From NCBI GenBank assembly GCA_016271365.2, contig CM028129.1:430422501-430486500 (forward strand): a stretch of DNA of 64,000 nucleotides. Direction: 5' to 3'. Below the pieces are notes generated by a model that was not told where the DNA came from, did no database searches, and saw only the letters and a list, made by a program, of their open reading frames with translations. A program made the position numbers and the translations under genes. This document shows positions 1 to 11,216 of the stretch, in pieces (the stretch's first letter is position 1; each line of letters starts with the position of its first letter). The DNA is from Neoceratodus forsteri. Taxonomy: Eukaryota; Chordata; Ceratodontiformes; Ceratodontidae.

Positions 1-700
1 GGTGGACGGTAAATGAGAAGAATTCTGCACTCCACACCTTTACCCACGATACATTCAAAGGAGCGGGTGGCTGCCACTGGAACTTCCATCAGGTTTAGTT
101 CTGATTTAAAACAAAGGGCCACCCCTACTCCTACGATCGGTCCTTGGGTGGTGTATCACCAAGTACCCGGTGGAACTGCTGCAGCCAAAACAGGACCAGC
201 ATTTCCATCCAACCAGGTCTCGTGATGCAAGCCAGGTCAGTTGAATTAACAAGATCCCCAATTATGGCGGTCTTGTTTTTAATGGACCTGGCATTGCATA
301 ACACCGCCGGAACCGAGAGCAGCTGAGGAAGACCGAGTTGTGTCTGCAACAAGCAGAGCCCTTGGGTATGAGAACCAGATAGGGAGACCCTTTCCTGGAC
401 CCATTTCGCCCCAGGGCATCTCCTTGTTCCTCACGATCCCAATCCGCCCACTCTTCTCCATTCCCCAACAGGCTGAGTCCCTGCCCTTACCCTCCTTACT
501 ATTCCTAATACCCTACACCATCTATACACCTCTGAGATAGAGGGCGCAATAAAAGGGTGAAAATCCCTCAGCCTGAGGGGAATAATGCCTAACCGCAACA
601 TACCTGGCCAGCACATTTCTAAACAAATACCCAAACCAAATAATATATAAACTTCCAAACACAACACAGTCTATAACAAATACAATCCTCCCCCAACAAT
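1..700 (-). pseudogene. L2-like LINE, endonuclease N-terminal part, cut by window edge
   Basis: Minus-strand frames read as the start of the apurinic-type endonuclease of an L2-clade LINE. NARSIKNKTAIIGDL lies at about 255-300, followed by DLACIT, and in another frame VALCFKSELNLMEVPVAATR at about 60-125. These blocks are in the order expected for L2 ORF2, but frame changes separate them, so the copy is dead. The reverse transcriptase part would lie beyond base 1. The upstream boundary near 660-700 is uncertain; the sequence beyond it becomes A+T-rich with no recognisable coding. Confidence 0.7.
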
Positions 701-2310
701 AGAGTCAGCTATCTAAAATAGAGCACAAAGGTTTCCAGGTAGCAGCAAAGTAAAATGATTCAAGAGCAGCAATTTATCTCTTTCAAGGAGCTCCCACCTC
801 CCAAAAGATAAAATAAAACAAATAGATTTTCCCAGACACTATCTCTCACGATTGTCAGGGTGAAATCATGAAATGATATGACTTTTGACACTCTCACTGT
901 CCAAAGTCCCAGTTTTAGTCTCTCTCTCACTCACTGCCCATGATAATGATAATAATAATAATCTGGCCAAAACAATGAGTAAATGAAGAGAAAGTCAAAC
1001 CAGGTTGTAATCCAATCATCCAGTTCAATTAAGATTAAGCTTCCAGGGTCTCCAGATTGATTTAGGCAGGGAACCTTCAGCCTTCTAAGCCTCCAGATAT
1101 AATTATAACAGACTGGGCCTACAATGCTCCATGATGGTCCTCCTCCTCCCTATCAACAGTGACTTGACACCTTAACTCTCCTTAATAAGCCCACTGGTTC
1201 AGGGTCAACCTTCCAGTAAACCCTGAACCCACCCCTGCGAGCACCAGCAAGGGAGAGAGAACAGGCCCTCAAATACTAGAACCAGCCACAGTCCAAAAAA
1301 GTTGAAACAATAACAATGATAACAAGCTCCACCAAAGGCCCTTAGATCTTCACAATAACCCCGAGTCCCCAGAAGCAGTTCCGATAAAAAGGCGGTCCAG
1401 CGGTAAACCAAGTCCTGACCGATACACTCCAACACGCTCCAAAACCGATCCAGCGCCACTCCCGACAACAGTTCCAATGCAGAATGTGGAACATAGATGT
1501 AAAACGGACTCCTCATCAAGATCTCAAATGAATCCTCCAAACAACGGGATCAAACAGCCGGGCAGACAAAAAGGTAAAAGCATTTGTCTACTTACTCCCG
1601 CTTCACCCACTTCAATTTGTCTGGGCCAGAATAACTTTCAAAATGAATTCCAAAACTAAGAGTCATTAAATGAGAGTGCTGCTAACTGAGCTAAACGCAC
1701 TACGATAGCTTACTCACTTACAGTCCTCACTAAAACTAAACTAATCGCTAACTAAAATACTAATGCTGCTGCAACAAAAATGCACAAATATTACTAAAAG
1801 AAAAAGATTTAAACAATAAAAATATGCCGCTCATCCCATGCTCTGATGGTCAACCCAGCGTGCGCCATCTTCCACTTTACATACCCTATAGGCTCATTTG
1901 CATGTTGCTGGCTGACTATCATGTCGGTGGGTCCTGGTGCTAATGGGTCTGGGGCACAGTTCCATGTACTTCAGTATGGGCTGCATATAGCCCAAATCCA
2001 TGTCGGGGCAATGTTACTGGATTTTCGCTGCCCTGACAAGGCCCTATATTCAGTTGGATAATGCTGGTGTGACTGAATATTGCATCCTTGGGATCGTGGG
2101 CAAGGGCAAGTGGAGCTCAGTATTTTTGCTCTGCTTTTGAACATATTCCAATATCAGGTCCCAGGTGTCTCCTTGATGGTAAATCTATAAGCAGTCCACT
2201 GACACATACAGCTGCAAGTCCATAGTTCATGTCTCAGGGGTTATCGCACAGCAAGATATAGTGCTGGCTGAAATATAGTGGTATCCTAGTAAGCCTGGAA
2301 GGGTAGAGGT
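701..2310. other. Unassigned A+T-rich stretch
   Basis: I see no recognisable element here. A short ATA/ATG microsatellite lies near 945-960. A 111-codon open minus frame at 1205-1540 is rich in aromatic and Leu residues and shows no domain I recognise. It may be 5' untranslated sequence of the neighbouring LINE or a chance frame. Confidence 0.5.
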
Positions 2311-2869
2311 TACACAGTAAACAAGCATTTGTCAATGCCGAATGTTTGCTTACTGGTATTGGCAGTGGTAGTGTAGAAGTTACAGAGCTGCGTAATAGGA
2401 ATGGCAGTGAAGTACTGAACTGAAGCCAACCCCACCACCACCCTGCAGAGTGACAGGCATCAGAGGGTGTGCATTTTGGGTTGAGTCAGGCATAGCAGCC
2501 CGCCATTTCACCACACCCCACTCTGCAGAGACTGACAAGTGACGGTTCCTTGGGGTCTTTGGTCTTTATGCTAATCTCCATTTCATTAGGAACATGGTGA
2601 TGGGCGCGAGATAGGAGAATGGGTGAAGTTTGGGGCCAAGAGTCCAAGGCATACCTCGATGCCTCTCAGTGACTGTAGGTGTGGAATGGTATGAGCATCA
2701 CAGGCAAGAATCCCAAGTCACACCCTGATTCCTGTCATTCTCTATAGGGTTGGCGATTTAGTTGAAAAGTCTAATACCTCAGGCATTCGTTGGTATTTTA
2801 ACTCCAAATTTTCAACATGTTTGTTTGTGACCCCACCTCATGAACAGGGGAATATCAGTTTGGTAGCCT

Positions 2870-4560
2870 AAAGCTGCTTATGCACAGTGACTATGGATTT
2901 AGCACCACAGGTGCAAAAATATTCGAACAGGCTGTAAAAATGACAGCTGTACTCTTTCATGGGGAGGTGTAAAATGGCTATGTTGCAAATGTGTAGTAAA
3001 AATATTTTAAAAATGGTGAAGTCACGGCGTACATAGAAACTGTGCAATGCACACCCATTATACAAGTAGGTTGGGGATATTTTATAGCAGATTGTCAACT
3101 CAGGCATTTTGGTGCTCTCCGATCATGAACAGTGTCACTGTGATTTTCTTTATCTGTGCCAAACAATGATTTCCCACAGCGACCACGCATCTCTGCACTG
3201 AAAGTGTGAAAACACACTTAAACCATGTTGTGAAAATGGCAGCTGTATTATTCATAAGGAAGTGTTGAAAAATGCCACTAGTGAAAATCTGGACTGAAAA
3301 TATTACTAAGTCATGAACTAATGAGGATGCATGGAAACTGCACAATGCTCACTTGTAACACAGTCATTTTATGGACTTTTGTCACCAAATTTTCAACATA
3401 GCCATTTTAAGACCTCTGCTCATGAACAGTGTAACTGTGATTTTCTTAATCTGTCCTAAACATTGCTTTCTTATCACAACAGCACCATTAGTGCTACATG
3501 TCTTGATAACACATTTTGGGTGACATATGAAAATTGCAGCTGGACTGTTCATATGAAGTTTAATAAAATGACATGTTGAAAATCTAGAGTGAAAATATTA
3601 ATTTGCAAACTTACGAGCATGCATAGGAACTGTGCAATGCACGTCGTAAAGTCATTTTAGGCATTTTTCACCAAGTTTTCAACATAGCCATTTTAAGACC
3701 TCTGCTCATGAACAGTGTCACTGTGGTTTTGTTAATGTGTCCCATACATTGAGTTTGCACACCGACTGCGCCATATTGCGCCATATGGGCGGAAACACGT
3801 TTTGGGCAGGATGTGAAAATGACAGCTGTACTGCTCATAAGGAGGTGTGGAAAATGGCAATGTTGGAAATCTGGAGTGGAAATATTGAAAATCGCAAACC
3901 TACGAGCGGCTGGAACTGTGCAATGCACACTGTAAAACAGTCATTTTAGGAATTCTGCCTCCAAATTTTCAACATTGCCATTTTAAGATCTCTGCTCATG
4001 AACAGTGACACTGTGATTTTCTTAATGTGTCCCATACACTGAGTTCGCTGACACGACTGCGCCATTGTGCGCTACATGGGCGGAAACACATTTTGGGTGA
4101 GATGTGAAAAATGACAGCTGTACTACTCATAAGAAGGTGTGGAAAAATGGCAATGTTGAAAATCTGGAGTGAAATATTGAAAATTGCACTTCCATGAGCG
4201 CCGCATGAGAACCGCGCGAACGACGCCTCAGAAACAGTCATTTTAGGAATTTTTCACCAAATTTTCAACATAGCCATTTCAAGACCTCTGCTCATGAACA
4301 GTGTCACTGTGATTTTCTTAATTTGTCCCATACATTGATTTCACGATACCGACTGCGCCATTCTGCGCCTACAAGGGTGGAAACACATTTTGGGTGAGAT
4401 GTGAAAATGACAGCTGTACTGCTCATAAGTCAGTGTGGTGAAATGGCAATTTTGAAAATCTGGAGTGAAAATATTGAAATTTCCGAACTTGCGCGCCGCG
4501 GAACCGGCGCAACGCACGCTGCTAAACAGTCATTCTTTGATTTTATAATTAATTAACATG
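2870..4560. repeat. Tandem array of ~290-bp self-complementary monomers
   Basis: The landmark ATGAACAGTG recurs at about 3125, 3421, 3708, 3998 and 4294, so the period is 286-298 bp. A diverged sixth landmark is at 4570 (TCATGAATGATGTCACTG). Each monomer holds an arm reading TTTTCAACATAGCCATTTTA followed by ACCTCTGCTCATGAACAGTG, and about 80 bp later the near reverse complement, AAATGACAGCTGTACTGCTC then GGTGTGGAAAATGGCAATGT. Each monomer is thus an imperfect palindrome with arms of about 55-60 bp. The centre of the first arm, ACAGTGTCACTGT, is itself a perfect 6+1+6 palindrome. Confidence 0.85.
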
Positions 4561-4566
4561 AGTGGG

Positions 4567-4697
4567 TTCTTCATGAATGATGTCACTGTCATGGTGGTAT
4601 TCGGTCCGGCGGGTGATTTCGCAGTCACCGCGCAGTCACCGCGCGAAATCACCCTTCGAGGCCTGAATAACGCCATGACAGTGACATCATTCATGAG
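4567..4697. repeat. Large hairpin closing the monomer array (copy 1)
   Basis: The left arm contains TCATGAATGATGTCACTGTC and the right arm GACAGTGACATCATTCATGA, a perfect 20-bp complement. Inside these, GGGTGATTTCGC pairs with GCGAAATCACCC around a short GCAGTCACCGC direct repeat. It is about 130 bp long. An equivalent but more diverged hairpin ends the array of copy 2 at about 7140-7262. Confidence 0.9.
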
Positions 4698-4794
4698 AAG
4701 GGTCCCAAAACCCCATGTTGAAAATTTGTTGCAAAATTCCAAAATGCCTGAGATATGTAATAAAGTTGAACCTCCTATCTCTAGCCCATTATAC

Positions 4795-5320
4795 AGCTTA
4801 CGGCATTTCCTCAGTTCGCGTCGGCTTTGAAGAGTGCAGGCGTGTTCCGGTCCACCGAAGATCGTCCGCTGGAGTCCGGAGGTAACTATGGGGTGAGGGG
4901 GTGTGGGAGGCTGGAGTGCGCAGTGGGTGGGTGCGGGTTGTGGGAGGGGTTCGGAGGCGCGCGGCGGGACTATTTTGTTTAGGTTAAAACAAAAAAAAGA
5001 CATCGTGGGACCGCTTGCCACGCTGGGGTAGGCTCCCAGCATGGCACCGAGACTTTGAGCGTTCAGCCGACAGGGGATTGGGCACCCCCATCGGCAAAAA
5101 AAAAAAAACACGGATCGTTTGCCACGCTGGGGTGGGCTCCCAGCGTGGCACAAGGACTTTGGGGAGGGGTTGCTCAGCCAACGGGGATTGGGCACCCCTG
5201 CCGGCAACATGACGGATTGCCACTCTGGGGTGGGCCTCAGCGTGGCATCAACTATTGGGAGGAGGGGAGGAAGCAGACGCAGTTCAGCCGACGGGATTGG
5301 GCACCCCATAGGCTATACGC
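4795..5320. repeat. G-rich module with TGGGC-apex hairpins (copy 1)
   Basis: After an exon-like segment (GTCGGCTTTGAAGAGTGCA near 4821, donor-like GGAGGTAACTATGGGG near 4878) comes a run of short imperfect palindromes at about 5017-5047, 5066-5095, 5121-5151, 5172-5206, 5218-5247 and 5287-5313. Two stem types alternate: GCCGACGGGG-ATTGGGCA-CCCCGTCGGC and TGCCACGCTGGG-GTGGGCT-CCCAGCGTGGCA. Type 1 apices contain ATTGG, an inverted CCAAT box. A 259-codon minus frame across this region (4530-5309) is low complexity and is judged to be a by-product of the repeats. Confidence 0.8.
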
Positions 5321-5399
5321 TGCGTGCGAGCGCGCCGCCTGCGGCTGGGGAGCTGCGCGTGAGCAGCTTCTTATCGCTGCTCACTCAGCGTAGCTCCCC

Positions 5400-6310
5400 T
5401 TTCAACTGTATGCCACTGCATTTTGGGCGTGTCATAGACAGCTCAAAATGCACGTAGCTGAAACGCCTGCCAGTGCCTGAATTGGAGGAGGAGGTGACAC
5501 CCCGAAATCTCCGATGAAGGCATTCATGTTTCTTGACATGCGGCAAGCAAACATAAAAAGTACTACAGCTGGAGTTCTCCTGCTCCGATGATATCATCAC
5601 ACATGATGTTGGACTCCATTTTAGGGCCATCTGGAACCAGTAAAATTAAATCTGCTGCTGGTTTGTTTGCAAGCTTTAAATAGGAAGACTCACAATATAC
5701 ACACTTCAGTCACAGTATGGTATGTCTGATCATCATGGCAGACTGTTTTCTACAGTCCTGTTACTTTTTCACACTGGATTTATTGACAGGCTGTTCTAGT
5801 GTTTTAAGTGTATTTTATTTATTTTTATTTATTTAGTGATTCTGAAAAGACCTTTGAGCACAAGCTCTTTTACAAAGGTTCCGCATCATAGATTGCAAAA
5901 CAAAGAAAAATAGGAGAAAGCAAAGTGTACTTTAAGCTGCAACCCAACTACCAGTTAGGCTTTAGTATACAGTATGCAGCTCTGAGTCATTCAATGGTTA
6001 AATTAGTCATATATTCGTACACCTTTCTACTCCACTCTGTTTCTTGCATTCATCAACAAGGAGCTTTGCTTCTAATATTGTATCTGGACCTGGTGGAATA
6101 TTGCATTGGTGATGGCCCTAAAGGAGGGTTTGAAAGGTCATTCACAAGGCTTTGTGTAGCCTTTGTGTATTTAAAGCAAACTCAAGACTCAGCATCTCAG
6201 TTTGTAGTTATGTATATACAGTACAACCAGTGCACCTGCACCATCTGGTGTGCAGCATGTAGATGGAACAAATACATTCAGGGACATATAGGGACAGGCA
6301 GAACTAGTTC
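5400..6310. other. Unassigned spacer between the two hairpin-array copies
   Basis: No element is recognised. A T-rich tract with TTTATTTATTT lies at about 5810-5845, as in several LINE or SINE tails in this window, and is followed by about 60 bp resembling a minus-strand 3' tail. Nothing else could be supported. Confidence 0.4.
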
Positions 6311-8060
6311 TAAACAAGCATTTGTCAATGCCGAATGTTGTCGTTTGGCATTGGCTTTGGTAGTCAGCTGGAAAACATTTTGGCGCGGATGTGAAAATGA
6401 CAGTTATACAGTTCGTAAGGAGGTGTAAAAAAGCCAGTGTTGAAAATGTGGCATGTAAATATTGCAAATTTATGGGTTACAAGGGTGCGTGGAAATACGC
6501 AATGCACGCTTGTAACACAGTCATTTTATGGACGTCAGCACCAAATTTTCAACATAGGCATTTTGGCACCTCTGCTCATGTACAAATGTCACTGTTATTT
6601 CCACAAACTGTCCAAAAAGTGATTTACAGGATGACAGTTATTTTGCCTCGGACAAAAACACATTTTGGGCAGGATATGTGAATGACAGCTGTACTGTTCA
6701 TCAAGAGGTGTGGAAAAATGCCAATGGTGAAAATCCAGAGTGAAAATATTACAATGCACGACGTTACTAGCGTGTGTGCAATCCGCCAATGCACGCCTAG
6801 AATACAGTCATTTTATGGAATATCATCGCCAAATTTTCAACATAGGCATTTTAGGATCTCTGCTCATGAACAGTGTCACTGTCATTTTCATAATCTGGCT
6901 GGATCACTGATTTCACAGCGATCAAGTATTAAACTGAAGTGCGGAAACACATTTGGCCAGGATGTGAAAATGACAGCTATACTGTTCACAAGGAGGTGTA
7001 CAAAATGACAGTATTGAAAATCTTGCATGAAAATATTGTGAATTCACAAAGTTACGAGCCTGCATAGCAGCTACGCAATGCATGCTTCAGTAACAGCCAT
7101 CTTTTGATTTTTCATCATTTGCAACATAGGTTTTTTCAGAGCCCACCTCATGAACAGTGGCACTGTCATCCGTTAATGAGTCCCAAAAGGTGATTCTGTG
7201 CAGTGACTGCAAAATCACCTTTCAGGACCGATTAATGATATGACAGTGACAGAATTCATGAGGAGGGTCCAAAACCCTATGTTGAAAATTTGTGTAAAAT
7301 TCTAAAATGCCAGAGATATGCATTAAAGTTGAAAAACCCTATTTATTCCATTATACAGCTTACCGGCATTTCCTCAGCCGCGGTCGGCTTTGAAGAGTGC
7401 AGACGGTTCCTGGTCCACTCAAGATCATCGCGCCAGACTCGTGAGGTAAGTATGGGGTGGGTGTGGGGAGGCAGGGTGTGCAGTGGTGGGTGCGGGTTGT
7501 GGGAGGGGTTGGAAACTATGAGGGACTGTTTTGCTTTATAGGTAAAAAAATAAAATAAAAGACATTGGAGGACCGTTTTCACTTTAATAGGTGCTTTGGC
7601 AGCTGGGTGGGCTCCCAGTGTGCCACCTGTGTGTGTGTGGGTGCTTTGCCGACGAGAGTTGGGCACCCCGTCGTAAAACTAAGTAAAGGGGTAGGAGCCG
7701 AAGGGGATTGGGCATTCTTGGCAAGCAAAAACAGGGAGGGGGATGACATTATGCTCGACGGGAAGTGGGCCTCTGGCCGGCAAAATTCAAGGGAGGGAGG
7801 GATACATGCCGACAGGTATTGAGCCCCCATCGACAAAGAAAACATGCTGGGAGGTGGATGTTGCTGAGGGATTGGGCATCCCTCAGCAATCAAAAAGGGG
7901 TTACATGATGCCGATGGGGATTGGGCACCCCGTCAGCACCTATAAAGGAAGGGGGTTGACAGGCAACAGTAGCAGTCACTGCCGTCCATGTTGCCTGCAT
8001 GCGGGAGAGGTGTGTTGTGGTCATGCTGCATGCGAGCTTCGCTCTCATTGCAGTGGACCT
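6310..8060. repeat. Composite hairpin-array repeat, copy 2
   Basis: Second copy of the 2.3-5.4 kb repeat, in the same orientation. It opens with the shared AACAAGCATTTGTCAATGCC block and passes directly into about three monomers (landmarks near 6568, 6863 and 7148). It continues through the closing hairpin and the exon-like segment (GGCATTTCCTCAG, GTCGGCTTTGAAGAGTGCA, donor-like GAGGTAAGTATGGGG at about 7441), then a longer set of TGGGC hairpins. The monomer number differs between copies, as expected for an expanding and contracting tandem array. Confidence 0.75.
7590..7942. repeat. TGGGC-apex hairpin cluster (copy 2)
   Basis: Imperfect palindromes lie at about 7595-7626, 7648-7674, 7697-7722, 7752-7780 (degenerate), 7808-7835, 7861-7889 and 7909-7940. 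The one at 7861-7889 is a perfect 12-bp stem, TTGCTGAGGGAT / ATCCCTCAGCAA, around the 5-base apex TGGGC. Neighbouring stems differ in sequence from it yet stay largely self-complementary. Units are spaced about 45-55 bp apart. Confidence 0.8.
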
Positions 8061-9684
8061 TTTCTGTGATGTCTTCACCTGATTAGCTAGGCAGGGTGTC
8101 GCCCTGCTGCTGGCTGATTGGGAATGCGACGCACCTACTGGTGCGGCCCTGCATTCGCCCAACAGTGACCATGCTCCAAATCTGCACATTATCAAGAAGA
8201 TGTTGGCTGCGCAAGCACACCAACATAAAAAGAACTTACTAAAACATGGAAAACTTTAATTTTAGAACCAACTAACGAACTATTAGCATATAATTAATAT
8301 GTAACTATGCAAATTATGCAGTTTGCAAAGCTATTCAAAAGCAAAAACATTTTGGAACATTTCTGGGTTCTAAGCAGAATCAGAAAAGGATTGGCCATGT
8401 CTGCCGAGAAGCTGACCCATCTGGCTTCTTTGTAGAAGTTAGGGTACAAAGCTCTCTGCCACACAGCTATTCTGATATAATAAAAATATTTGGGCCTGTG
8501 TGGCTCAGTGACATCAGTGGAGCATGTTGCGCTCCCATCTTCCAGTTTTGTGGCACGACTTGACTTGCTATCCACAGCTGGGCAGCATACCCAATCTCCA
8601 GGAGGATGAGTGGTGTTCACCCACTACACCAGAGTCCTCTATGGATAGTGGGATGGCCATGATGTTGTGGATGGCCATCACGATGTCACCCTCCCCACAG
8701 ACCCGCCCCTGTCAGCAGAGACAGACACACTTGCAGCAGGGGTGCTGGGAGAAGTTCTAAATGGGGGTAAAAAGTAAGAAATAATACCTTAGAGTGTGGA
8801 TGGTTTTGGGCTATCCCGGACTGCCCAGGGGTGTAATGAGGTCTGACTCTGCAAAATGGGAGGCAAAACCATTACCAGGGGCCAGTTTGAAGTTTACACA
8901 ACTGAGGTAAGCACAAGACCCAACTCTGACTGCTAGCGTGATGGACTGTCTGTTGAGTGTACTACAGTGCAAAAACTTTCACAGTGACTGAACTGCTCAG
9001 TTTACAGAACTGAGTGGAGGGAGGGCTGCCAGCGATCACTAGCTAGCAGTGAAAACAAAAGCAAAAAATGGAAACTTATTCAAAATGAGTGATCAGTTTC
9101 TTATCAGTGAAAAACTGTAGCATGTCAGACTTTGTGGCAGTTATGCGTGGAGACTGCCTTTGTTGTGGGAGTCTTACTTAAGTGAGTCAGAGGAGGCTTT
9201 CCTTGCTAATTGAGAGAAAAACAAGGTGGAGTTTTTTTTTTTAAATTCCATGGGCACAATAATACTAAAACAAAATGAGGCACACAGAGACTGGGATTTA
9301 TTATTTCCCAGTCTCTGTTGCCTCATACCGGACAGGCTGGTTGGTGGCTTTAGCCAATCAGCATAAAGATTTCTTTCTACCCATTTCCTAACACTCATTA
9401 GGTGCTCCCTTATCACAAAGGCCTAGCACTGGCTCCTCTGCTAAGCACCTGAAATTTAACATGTATTTTTCTTGGGCGGTCATCCCAAGACTGGCTTAGG
9501 CCTCTTTGGGGTGAGAGGGTAGGGGTGTTACCTGCAGGGTGTCTTAGGAAGGGTTGGTGGTGTGGGTGAGAGGAGCAGTTACGGAGTAGAGCCCTGATGG
9601 GTGGCACAGCAGCAAGATAGAGCAACGTGACAGAGGGATCAGAAGTAAGCAGCAAGGGAGGAGATAAACAGCAAATGAAAATAT
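8061..9684. other. Unassigned stretch with a weak SINE-like start
   Basis: At about 8497-8560 the text GTGTGGCTCAGTG...GTTGCGCTCCCATCTTCCAG resembles the tRNA-derived head of a SINE (box A-like), but no clear box B follows. A T10 run is at 9232-9241. No coding or other repeat was recognised in the rest. Confidence 0.3.
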
Positions 9685-9689
9685 ATTAT

Positions 9690-10110
9690 AGAGGCACGGT
9701 CGTGCTCCTATAGTTAGGGTTGAGTAGCCTGTTTAATGTTAAACATCAAATTTTGCACTTTAATAACTTTGCAACAGATCTCTTGAAGTGGCAAGTTTCG
9801 TTCCAGTTGGATGTGTGGATTCTAATATCTGGATAGTGAAAAAAGAAAAATCATTTTTGCATTTTTTCCTCATTGCCTTGCGCCCAGATGGTGTGGAATT
9901 TTGTCTGATTTTTATGGTAAAAGAACCTGAGTAACAGAACTGCCACTGTTAGTTTGGTGCAAAAATATTAAACTGTTGAAAATAATTTTTCATGAGGAAA
10001 ATTCCTTTGTCGTGAGCCACCATCTTGTTTTCCATTTTTAAAAACACATTTTTCAAAAGGAACAAAACTGACATCCTGGAGTGACACCACCACACCTAGC
10101 TGACTGATTG
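9690..10110 (+). repeat. Hairpin-headed repeat family, copy 1
   Basis: It begins TATAGAGGCACGGTCGTGCTCCTATA, a short hairpin, then TTAGGGTTGAGTAGCC, and continues with AATTTTGCACTTTAATAACTTTGCAAC. The same order occurs at 37044 (plus), 27671 (plus, interrupted) and 56345 to 56262 (minus). All copies begin just after TATA-rich sequence. A later block with AAATATTAAA is shared with the copy at 28.4 kb. No coding capacity is visible, and the class is not known. Confidence 0.65.
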
Positions 10111-10329
10111 GGACACTGTTAGGTGCAATCTGCACTTCAAGTTACAAATATGCCCCTTAAATGTGTTTTTTTTGTTTGTGCACCTCCCTCTGCTATCTTG
10201 GTCGGTCTCTCCTTTAGACTGCCAAGCTTTAACTCCCACCTAGCTACTTCCTCTCACCCTTCAGCTGAGGAACTCTTTTTCCATTTCTTCCACCTCTCCT
10301 GCTATGTTCTCAGCCCTATAGCAGGCAAT

Positions 10330-10565
10330 GTCCTTGAGCAGGAGAATGCCGGGCGTGTCGAGGCTTATGACCCCACATGCACCTCCACCAATAAGCGGCC
10401 GAAGGTGTCAGGCAGACTCACTCCCCGGGAGGAAGCATCCAATGGACACTTGTGTGCGCCTCCCTGCCAGCCTCCACTTCTGGCACCTGGGCTCGGTCGC
10501 GAACCCAGGTCACCAGCGTATGAGCAAACCCCTTCACTCGGTGCCATGGAGCCGGTTGTGTGTTT
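10330..10565 (-). repeat. Possible tRNA-derived SINE
   Basis: The minus strand of about 10480-10560 reads like a tRNA-type promoter, with box B-like GGGTTCGCGACC preceded by a CTCATACGCTGGTGACC segment. The rest of the body is unfamiliar. The 156-codon plus frame overlapping it (10123-10593) has no recognised domain. Confidence 0.3.
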
Positions 10566-10585
10566 TTTAAATACAATGAATCCTT

Positions 10586-10639
10586 TTTCGTGAATGCGTG
10601 ATATGAAAAGAATCATTTTCATATCACAAGTCACGAAAA
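10586..10639. repeat. Short hairpin
   Basis: TTTTCGTGAATGCGTGATAT, continuing GAAAA, pairs with TTTTCATATCACAAGTCACG, continuing AAAA, across a 6-base loop. There are three mismatches over about 24 bp. It lies immediately downstream of the possible SINE. Confidence 0.7.
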
Positions 10640-11186
10640 TGATCTTTTTTGTCACTCAAGAATCATTTCTTGTCCCTTCCATTGCCCTCCTCTAAAATTT
10701 TTCCCTGGTATCTAGTGTATCCCCACCCTCCAGTATCCCTGCTTCTACATTACCCTTGTGTCTTCCATGCATATTACATCACTTGCTACCTTTTAAATCA
10801 AAATTGCATTCCAGCCTCCAAGACATAAGGGCTAAGAATATACAGCATCCAATCTCCAGTCATGTTTCTAACTCTGCAAGGAAAAACAGCACCAACATTC
10901 GACATCAAATAACAATCATATTTTGAGCTACCTCATGGGATATTCCATACCTGTCTGTCTGTCTGTCTATCTTCCATGTATCTGTATATCCTCCTCTTTC
11001 TGGGATTTTTTATACTTTCTAGAAGCTCATTTTTTTTGCACTTACTTTTTCTACTATCTTACTAGAGAACCATACAGTTTTTTTTTCTCTTGCCTTGTTA
11101 ACCTGCCTGACACAAAGATTTGTAGCTTTTTCAATGCCCAATTTTATTTTTGTCCACCTAATGGTGCATTAATGCAGTTTTTGCAT
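10640..11186. other. Unassigned pyrimidine-rich stretch
   Basis: It contains a short TCTG run near 10953 and T-rich segments. No element or gene was recognised. Confidence 0.4.
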
Positions 11187-11187
11187 A

Positions 11188-11213
11188 GAATATATATATA
11201 TATATATATATAT
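11188..11213. repeat. (TA)n microsatellite, left flank of the gypsy insertion
   Basis: About 12 TA units lie directly outside the left LTR. The right LTR is also bordered by (TA)n at 27637-27680, so the retrotransposon appears to have inserted into a TA tract. Confidence 0.9.
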
Positions 11214-11216
11214 GTG

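Larger units (their letters stand above)
2315..5400. repeat. Composite hairpin-array repeat, copy 1
   Basis: First of two related copies, the other at about 6310-8060. The left flank shared by both begins AACAAGCATTTGTCAATGCC (2320 and 6313). Copy 1 then carries about 500 bp with no counterpart in copy 2 (about 2370-2860). Next come an array of palindromic ~290-bp monomers, a large hairpin at 4567-4697, and a G-rich module with small hairpins to about 5320. Both copies share the sequence after the large hairpin, including GGCATTTCCTCAG, GTCGGCTTTGAAGAGTGCA and a GGTAA-type donor-like site. No terminal repeats or transposase were found, so the class is unknown. Confidence 0.7.

Noticed and set aside
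1205..1540. 111-codon minus frame as a possible gene
   Set aside because: No motif, no matching neighbour frames, and A+T-rich flanks; kept only as unassigned.
4530..5309. 259-codon minus-strand open frame, the longest in the window
   Set aside because: It runs antisense through the hairpin cluster; the predicted product is low complexity with repeated Pro/Ser/Trp words that follow from the palindromic units. No domain is visible.
7590..7942. Regularly spaced palindromes read as a CRISPR array
   Set aside because: Units differ in sequence and spacing, there are no cas genes, and the context is vertebrate.
10123..10593. 156-codon plus frame as a possible gene
   Set aside because: Overlaps a likely tRNA-derived SINE and has no recognisable domain.
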